From Hevea brasiliensis (lineage: Eukaryota > Streptophyta > Magnoliopsida > Malpighiales > Euphorbiaceae), in contig NC_079495.1 in NCBI RefSeq assembly GCF_030052815.1, positions 55,034,773 through 55,098,772 of the forward strand: a stretch of DNA of 64,000 nt, in the 5' to 3' direction. A program made the translations under genes and the position numbers. Below are positions 55,939-64,000 of the stretch, piece after piece (positions within the stretch are counted from its first letter, which is position 1; each line of letters starts with the position of its first letter). The notes beneath the pieces are model-generated. The model ran no database searches. It worked only from the letters and a program-made list of their open reading frames with translations, and was not told the origin of the DNA.

Positions 55939-58900
55939 TGTCGTACCCTACCCCTCTGTAAGGCATAACATGATCCCGTAGTATACCTAATGAATTACCA
56001 ACTTCGTCTACTAATAACCCATTAAATACACTACAAGGGATTTTAAAACTTTTCTTACTTCTTTTTACAGTGGTGAGCACTATTTACAGGTGTTAAAAAA
56101 TTTTTTAAACTGAAGTCAAACAGCTAACACATTTGAATTATTAGTAATTCTTGTAAAAATTTTGGCGGAGTGTCATCTGTATTTTGAATAAAATAGTTCT
56201 TCAAAAACCTATAAAAAGCACTTCAAATATATTTCTCAATCTCAAACTCCAACATTTAATCAACACAATATGTTTCTCAACCCAAATCCACAATAATTTT
56301 TCAGCATTTTCAAAGGCTGAGATAAAAGAAATATATCATAATATTTACAAACCAAAATAATTTACAATTTATTTTACAACTTCAATGTACAATTTTAATT
56401 TACAACTGCTCAAAACAAAGAACACTATACACATACAGTGAACATACATTACAATACAAAATGCAAAATATGGTATACTCAATATACCTGATGATCTCTC
56501 AGTGTAGTACTAGTAGCCTAGTCTGCTGCCCTGTCAGTCTGTCTACCTGCGACAGCAATGAAAAGCTATCGCTGAGCCATTGTCTCAGTGGTTCACAACA
56601 TTAACAAAATGCAACTTTAAATCACAAATCATAAGTCATATAAATAGTGAATACTTAAAACCATAGTTAAATTCAAAGACAATGAATGTCATAAAGAATT
56701 TAAACTCCATTTCACAATATCACAATAAATATCAATAAATCACACACACAGCTTAATTATGTTCCAAAGTCCAATTCATCCCAAAAGCCGATGGCTAAAG
56801 AGGAATAAATAGCTAGCGAGCAATAATATGAGTACTCATTCTATTCATCCTCAACAGGCACACACCTCAACACTTCAGCCAGAGAGGGAATTCAATTCAT
56901 CCCACTAGACAAGCTAGCGAGGAATTCAATCAATATACATGATAGCTATGGTTTCAAACCATTTACAATGCTTTTCAATCAATAAGTATTCATCAAATAT
57001 CATTCAAACAATTTTTCACAATTTAAAACAATAATATACAAATAGTCATAATTTATTTCAATTGAAAAATTCAAAAGAAATAACTGTTGTGCACAAACTT
57101 CTGATAACTATCTCTTGGCCCTGACTCAGTGTTTCCTTCCCCTTCCCTGAGTCTTTGCTAACTGAAACACATAATTTGAAGTGTTTCAGTACTCATTTAA
57201 ACTGTCTCTAAGAATAAAGCTTAATAATTAACTTATTGAATTCTACTATGTCCTTAGTCAACCTAAGATGTTGACCCTCGATGCACTCTAGGTGAATTAG
57301 GTTTTAATGTTGCCAATATGTCACATTTGTAGCCTTTTAGTATTGGTACATGTTACCAAATTCATTTCCAAATATGTTGCATTTTATTGCAATTTGCCGG
57401 ATTCTGGTATACTAATTTTACCTAATTGGATGACCTAGTTCCCTCAGTTTTCGGGTTTCGGTCAAAACTATAAACTTGTAAGTCTATGTCTTATTACACA
57501 CGGGGCAAAATTTCAGGTCATTCTGAGTTGTGTAGACCAAGTTATGGTCAATTTACCAATGCTAGACAGAATGTACCAAAATGGTAGCTTTAGGTCATTT
57601 TTAGGTCACTTTTGGTTCGGCCAGTTTTTGGACCTGAACTTGTGCAAGCTATTTGGCTTGGTTCTGGCCATTTTTGGGTTTTGATGTCATCATAAGAATT
57701 GTAGATATATGTCTCAGATATTCATGGTAAAAATTTCAGGTCAATTGGACCTGTTTTGAGTGAGTTATGGCCAAAACACTAACTGCTGCCCAAATGGTCA
57801 ATTTTCAGGCTTTCAAAGCACTAATCCGGATTTGGTCATTTTTCAAGTCATCTTCCAAGCAGAATTTTGGTAAGCTTCCTTCATGAAAGTTGGCACATTT
57901 TGTGCCTAGTTTCACCTCCAATTGGTCTCATACCAATTGGAGCCTCACACTTAAGGTTCTAAGCCAAAATATACACTGCCCTATTATACATTGTTCACCC
58001 TTTGCCAATTTACACATCCTATGCTTACCAAGTTATTTCCTTCATGCCAATTCTAGTTTGTACCTTACCATTAACACATTTTACTTCACATTGTTGGTCA
58101 TTTTGGCAGCTTGTAACCACACTCAATATGCACTCTATAACACAGAATTTTTCAAGTCTAATTACGAACAATTTAACCATATGACATAGCTCATTTACAT
58201 GTCCAAATTCAAACCTTTATACACATATACATGCTGCTATAACAAGCACCATAATTCAACAATATAATTCCATAAACCAAACCATGAACAACACATTTTT
58301 ATCTACACTTCAAATTTGCCGATTTGTACATCTCTTTCAATTAACTTCCAAGCTTCCAAAATCATACCTTACACATGGAATTCAAGTACCATACAATCAA
58401 ACCTATAAATCATCATTCAAACCACTATTTACATGCAAGTATAAACTACTCTTATTGAAGTTTCATGGTTGCCAAAATGTACCTCTCCATTAACTCATCA
58501 AACTTCAAAAATCCTTCCACAAATCAACTACCCATAACATCCATTCAAGGTTTAATGAAACAAGAATCAAAAATACATACTTACCACTTTTGAAATTCTT
58601 CAAAACCTCACCAAAACTTAATTTTCTTGCTGCCTATCTACTACCCAAGTTGTGTAGAACAACTTTAGTGAAGAAATCAAGTGGAAAAGGTGAATTGATC
58701 AAGGTTGCATGGAGGTCCTTCCATGGCCAACAATGGTGGTTTGTGTGGGTGCTTGAATTCAGCAAGGTGAGGATTGGAGGAAGAAAGAGTGCTGCAGATT
58801 GTGAGTGGGACCAATTCTGGTTTTTTTATGCTTTAGATACCAATAGTGGTCCATTAAGTGATTAAAGAATTGAAGTTAATGTTTAACTTTCATTTATTCC

Positions 58901-59465
58901 ACATTAAACCCATAATTTTTCTTATTCATACAACACATAATATTTCATTTTTTTATGGCATTTTCAAACTTTATTACCATTTATTTTTAATAGACATTTA
59001 GGTCAAAAGGCAACTCAGAGTGTCAATTGACCACAATGCCCCTATTCGAGTTGTAATCCCGATTTTTCGGTAACACCGAATTTTATCGTTTTCTCAATTT
59101 CTCGTTTTTCTTTATACTAATTAATTAATTTTTCTTTGATATTTCTAATGATATTTATACTTCAATAGACATTTATTTAAGTCCTAAAAATATTTTCCAG
59201 GGATCCCTGCAGTCTAGGGCTAGTCAACGATCCACGTCGCAACTTCCCTGTGCGGTCACCCATCGCTAGGATTCTCGGCTCGTTTAACTTGGTTACATTT
59301 CATTGCTATTATTTTTCCTTTGTTTTTCTTGTATTTTCTTTTCTTATATTTCATTATTTTATGTCTCTTCACCAATATTTAAGTGTAGTTCTAGGCATCC
59401 TAGCTATCCGGACAACACTGGTCACCGGAATAGTAGAACGCACTATCGAACATAGGGGTGTTACA
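55939..59465 (-). repeat. A2 5' LTR (3,527 bp)
   Basis: On the plus strand it begins TGTCGTACCC (family TGTCACACCC, with two changes) and ends GGGTGTTACA. It is the partner of 2082-5642. AGATT at 59466-59470 repeats the left flank and marks the return into copia E. Confidence 0.94.
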
Positions 59466-61397
59466 AGATTAATTTTAGAACCCTAGATTAGATCAAGAAC
59501 AAATACACTAACCTCTTGATGCACTGCAGTGTATTTGTGCCTTTTGGATGCGTCTTAAGGACACCAGATGTTGTCCCTTTAGCTTGTCCACACCAAGAAC
59601 ACCTATGGCAGCCCTTGAACAGCTTCTAAAGCTTTTTCTATTAATTAGAAAATCAAGTTTTGCCTTTTAAGAGATTAAAGATGTAAACAGGATACTAGAA
59701 ATAATTTCTAGTATTTTTAATTCAAGAGATTGTTTCCTAATCTCTTGGAATAGATGAGAGATGAAGAAGAAGAGAGAGAGAGAGGAGCCTTTGGGTGGAG
59801 GCACAAAGAGCAGCAGCTACTGGTTGTCTTTTTTTTTCTCTTCATAACAACACTTATATAGCTAGGTTAACACATTAAACCCTTGCCATATGTCACCCTC
59901 TGATCGGTTCTAGGTTTAATTGACCCAATCACATTGTGCCAAGTGTCAAACCTATATTTAATCTTAATTTTAATCATCTTACATGATTAAAAGACATTTG
60001 GCAAGCTTATGTATAATGCCATGTGTCACCATCTCATGATGCCACATGTCACCCTGTGAAATGACAAAAATGCCCCTGTGTCTTAATTTTGAGTTCTCAA
60101 CCCAAAATAATTATTTCTCTTCTTCTAATCAATTTATATCAAATATAAATTAATTAATTAATCTTTATTAATTAATTTCTCATTAATTAAATTCATATTT
60201 AAATACTTTAAATATAAATGTAACTTATACTGTACATCCAATAACCTAGATTTGGTTTCAAGTCATGCTAGGGACTTTGCAATCTAATTGCAAACCAAAC
60301 CTATTTAATTAATTAATTAAACTCTTTAATTAATTACTTAAATCATATTTAATTAGGTGATTACTTGTGTATGTGTGTGACTTACTAGGCTCATCACTAA
60401 TTGGCAATGAGATATGATATCAACTCTTAATATCATCAGAACTCTTTCTTACCATAAATGATTTCTCTAAATCATTTTATGCACCTCATAGACCATGGTT
60501 AACACCTAGTATAGCATGCCATGGTCACCCAATTAGTAATAAGGTTTACCTTAAATGAACCTATAATCATATGTTACCATGCATTAGAATCTCTCTGTTA
60601 CAAAATCCCAACTCAAGCTGGAGTCATGGTTTATGTCAAACTCCATTTGCTATGAATATTATGTTCTCTTTTAATTCCAGTTCTTGATTAAAAAGATTTT
60701 CTCACCAGAAACTCTTTTTTGATTAAATCTATCTGTCCTGGCCAGGAACTTGAAACATCAAGAACATTTAAATGAACATAGGATTTTATCTCTATTTACT
60801 TAGAGGAACAGATTCCATCTTGATCAACACCTACCTCTATATATAACCAGTAGGAGCCAACACATGCCCATATACCCATACACAGTACAAGTATGAAAGC
60901 AGTATCAAACTCAAACCACCTATATATAAGATAACTGTGCTATCTCAGGTCTAAAGATTATATGCACTGATATGATTTATGACAATGCATTGACAAGAGT
61001 AAACTCCATGTGCTTATCATGAGTGTCACTGGTTCGGCCTACTTATCATGTATAAGTGCCTATCATGTTTGTTATATGGCATGAGACTCACCATTCCATC
61101 TTATTTATATCTCATATAAATAACTTGGGAGCAAACATGAATACAATCTTTCTGGATAAATCATGTCCTTATTATGAAGTATCCTCGATTGTGAACCTAT
61201 TTATGATACTTTGTACTAGAAATACTGTCACTCATATTCTTAACAACTTAAGAATAGAATTTCTAACAAAATATCAATGGATCTTTTCTATTACACATAA
61301 ATATATTATGTAAACAGAAAAGTGGAAATGCCTTTTATTAATAAAAACATGTACAAGATACATACTAAATGATATGCTCTAGGGCATACTACTAATA
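59466..61397 (-). repeat. Copia E 3' LTR, main part
   Basis: It continues the LTR broken at 2081. Similarity to the D LTRs runs to 61397, where the plus-strand edge reads CTACTAATA (D: CTACTAACA), so the terminal CA has mutated. It is more diverged from both D LTRs than they are from each other, consistent with a separate and older insertion. Confidence 0.92.
59863..59870 (-). promoter_or_regulatory. TATA box in the copia E LTR
   Basis: The minus strand reads TATATAAG. The corresponding D LTR sites (23352 and 30802) are CTATTTAAG. It is about 1.5 kb into the LTR on the minus strand, a plausible U3 position, but no transcript evidence is available. Confidence 0.45.
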
Positions 61398-61407
61398 ATC
61401 TCCCACT
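61398..61407 (-). other. E polypurine tract
   Basis: AGTGGGAGAT on the minus strand adjoins the LTR, identical to that of D. Confidence 0.87.
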
Positions 61408-61411
61408 AGCA

Positions 61412-64000
61412 CTAGAGCCATTCATTACAATATTTTAGACTCATCTTCTAAAGATGTCGGTCTAGCTGAATCTGTGACATAGGATTAGTGAATGGATCAG
61501 CTAGATTTTCAGCTGATGCTATTGTCTGCATGGCTACATCGCCTCACCTAACTATTTCTCTGATAATGTGGTAGCACCTTTCTATGTGTTTTGATTTCTG
61601 GTAAGACCTTGGTTCCTTAGCCTGTATGACTGCTCCATTGTTGTCACAGTGTAGTGGAACTGCTGACTCAATGGAAGGAACTACTGTAAGTTTAGTCACG
61701 AACTTCTTTATCCAAAAAGCTTCCTTTGCAGCATCTAATGCAGTAATATACTCAGCCTCTATAGTGGAATCTGTAGTCGTGCTCTATTTGGAACTCTTCC
61801 AACTGACTGCACCTCCAAATGAACACATATCCAGAGGTAGTCTTTCTATCATCGATATCTGATTGGAAATCAGAATTAGTATAACCATCCAATTGCAAGT
61901 CTCCACCTCCATAGATCAAGAATAAATCCTTAGTTCTTCTCAAGTGCTTAAGGATATTCTTGACATCTATCCAGTGTTCCAAACCTGGATTGGATTGATA
62001 CCTGCTAGTCAAACTAATAGCATGTGCGATATCCGGCCTAGTACACAACATTGTATACATTAAACTTCCAATAGCCGAAGCATATGGAATCCTGGCTATT
62101 TTTCTTCAGGTGTCTTTGGAGACATCTCTTTAGAAAGGTGGATACCATGTCTCACTGGTAACAATCCTCTCTTGGAATCAAGCATGTTAAACCTCTTTAA
62201 CACCTTTTCCAAGTATAGACTTTGGGATAAACCAATTATTCTTTTCGCTCTATCTCTATAGATGCGAATCCCAAGAATATAGGTTGCCTCCCCTAAGTCT
62301 TTCATGGAGAATGTATTTGACAACCATACCTTTACAGTTGTCAATGTACATGTATCATTACCCATCAACAGTATATCATCCACATATAAGACAAGGAAAG
62401 TGATAGCACTGTCACTAACCTTCTTATATACACATGGCTCATCCTCTTTTTTTATAAAACCAAATGATTTAATGGCTTCATCAAAACGGATGTTTCAACT
62501 CCTTGAAGCTTGCTTCAACCCATAAATGGATCGCTTTAGCTTGCATACCTTGGAACCATCTTGGGATTCAAAACCCCTAGGTTGTTCCATGAAAATGTTT
62601 TCTTCAATGTATCCATTGAGAAAAGCTGTTTTGACATCTATCTACCAAATCTCATAATCATAGTATGCAGCTATTGCTAATAGAATCCTAATTGATTTAA
62701 GCATGGCAATAGGCAAGAAAATCTCCTCATAGTCAATTCCTTGCCTTTGGCGAAACCCTTTTGCTACTAGCCTTACCTTATAGGTCTCTACCTTTCCATC
62801 AGAACTAATTTTCTTCTTGAAAACCCATTTGTTCCCTATAGGTACAATACCTTCAAGTGGGTCAACAAGATCCCAAACTTAATTCTTATACATGGAATCA
62901 ATTTCGGATTTCATAGCATCAATCCATTTTGAAGAGTCTATATCTGATATAGCTTCTTCATAGGTAAGTGGATCATCTCCATGATCTACTTCTTCATAAG
63001 TAGACAACTCTTATTTTTCTTCATGAAGGAAATCATATCTCACTGGTAGGTGAGATACCCTGGTTGTTCTACGAGGAACAATTGTAGATGTTTCATCAAT
63101 GGGTGTAGGTTGACTAGATGGATCTATATCCATCTGATTTGTTGGTTGGTCAGAATTCTCCAATTCCAACTCTATTTGCCTTCCTTTGCCTCCTTATTGA
63201 ACAAACTATTGTTCAAGAAATGTAGCATCTCTACTCACCACAACCTTTTGTGATGTAGGCAAATAAAAATAATATCCAAAACTATCTTTTAGATATCCAA
63301 CAAATCGGCCTTTTTCTGATCTGGTTTCCAATTTATCAGTGTTCAGCTTTTTGATATAAGCTGGACAACCCCAAATCTTAACAAGCTTAAGACTTGGTTT
63401 TCTTCCATGCCATATCTCATAAGGTGTGGAAGAAACTGATTTTGATGGAATCCTATTTAGAATATATAAAGTTGATTCTAATGCAAATCCCTAAAAGGAG
63501 ATTGGCACATCAGTATAGCTCATCATACTACGTACCATATCCAATAGGGTACGATTTCTCCTTTCAGATACAACATTCAACTGTGCCGTTTCTGGAGGAG
63601 TCAGCTGGGAAACAATGCCGTGCTCTCTCAAGTATTCATCAAATTCAGTACTCAAATATTCACCTCCACGATCTGATCGAAGAGCTTTAATACTCTTTCT
63701 TATTTGATTTTCTACTTCAGATTTAAATTTTTTAAACTTTTCAAAGGATTCATGTTAGTATTTCATCAAATACAAATACCCAAACCTTGATTTATCATCA
63801 GTAAAGGTAATAAAATAATGAAAACCGCCTCTAGCCATTTCCTTAAATCGACCACATACATCACTATGTATTAGCTCCAAAATATTTTTAGCCTTTAGCC
63901 CTTGTCCAACAAATGGTGATCTAGTTATTTTGCCCTGAAGGCAAGATTCACAAGTTGGAGTAGGCTCAGAGCACAATGAGGATAGAATCCCCATTTTCTC
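61412..64000 (-). pseudogene. Copia E pol (integrase - RT - RNase H), runs off the window
   Basis: From the right edge on the minus strand: integrase finger CESC (about 63940), HSDVCGRF, ITFTDDKSRFGYLY, LRSDRGGEYLS and SERRNRTLLDM near 63535. RT follows with NKWVFKKK (about 62820), KLKRSIYGLKQAS near 62530 and an intact YVDD at 62375-62386. RNase H has LQLDGYTNSDFQSD near 61880 and a terminal NEWL stop at 61412-61414. Several in-frame stops occur, for example within RYSQ-like KY*HESFEK near 63755, after SF near 63490 and at TGG positions near 62490, so it is inactive. The order is the same as in D, but E keeps the GIDYEE stretch and the EAEY segment that D has lost. Gag and protease lie outside the window. 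Confidence 0.9.

Larger units (their letters stand above)
2082..59465 (-). mobile_element. Element A2: Ty3/gypsy chromovirus, minus strand, split by A1
   Basis: The 3' LTR is 2082-5642 and the 5' LTR is 55939-59465. The TSD AGATT is at 2077-2081 and 59466-59470. Net of the A1 insertion the element is about 11.6 kb. Its primer site (minus strand TGGTATCAGAGC at 55919-55930), gag start at 55749, protease, RT, RNase H, integrase and chromodomain identify a Tekay/Del-like chromovirus. The net internal region (about 4.5 kb) is about 380 bp shorter than in A1, consistent with the internal deletions seen in pol. All coding frames are broken, so it is not autonomous. Confidence 0.93.

Overview
The window is plant nuclear DNA made wholly of LTR retrotransposons; no host gene, rRNA or tRNA gene was found. 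AT-rich sequence, Ty3/gypsy elements with 3-4 kb LTRs and a C-terminal chromodomain, Ty1/copia elements and initiator-Met-tRNA primer sites (TGGTATCAGAGC) point to heterochromatin of a flowering plant, probably a dicot. A family-level guess (such as Euphorbiaceae) would be speculative.

The layout is a nest up to seven levels deep, and five of its junctions are proven by 5-bp target-site duplications (TSDs). (0) Element F, 1-1893: the 3' end and partial LTR of a gypsy-type element. (1) Copia E (minus) begins at 1894, resumes at 59466 and runs off the right edge. (2) Chromovirus A2 (minus), 2082-59465, lies in E's LTR (TSD AGATT). (3) Chromovirus A1 (plus), 5786-51577, lies head-on in A2's chromodomain (TSD AACCA). 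(4) Chromovirus B1 (plus), 10603-44162, lies in A1's gag (TSD CTCCC). (5) Two separate insertions sit in B1: gag-only element C, 16733-35078, in the RNase H region (TSD TGGAG), and solo LTR G, 35624-39799, in the integrase zinc finger (TSD AAGGA). (6) Copia D (minus), 22789-32341, lies in C's 3' LTR (TSD TATGT).

A1, A2 and B1 carry a Tekay/Del-like gag - protease - RT - RNase H - integrase - chromodomain order, all broken by stops, frameshifts or deletions. C keeps only gag between full LTRs. D keeps a long gag-integrase frame and an RT with YVDD, but lacks a recognisable protease and has a 23-bp tandem repeat in its zinc knuckle.

The most notable signals are: clustered replacement of CAG by CGA and CTG by TCG between sister copies, which looks like a sequence-consensus artefact at CHG sites; a 3.6-kb inverted repeat with a 143-bp spacer; the gag-only element; the 23-bp knuckle repeat; a ~35-bp x 10 array in D's leader; and LTR minisatellites whose copy number varies between relatives.
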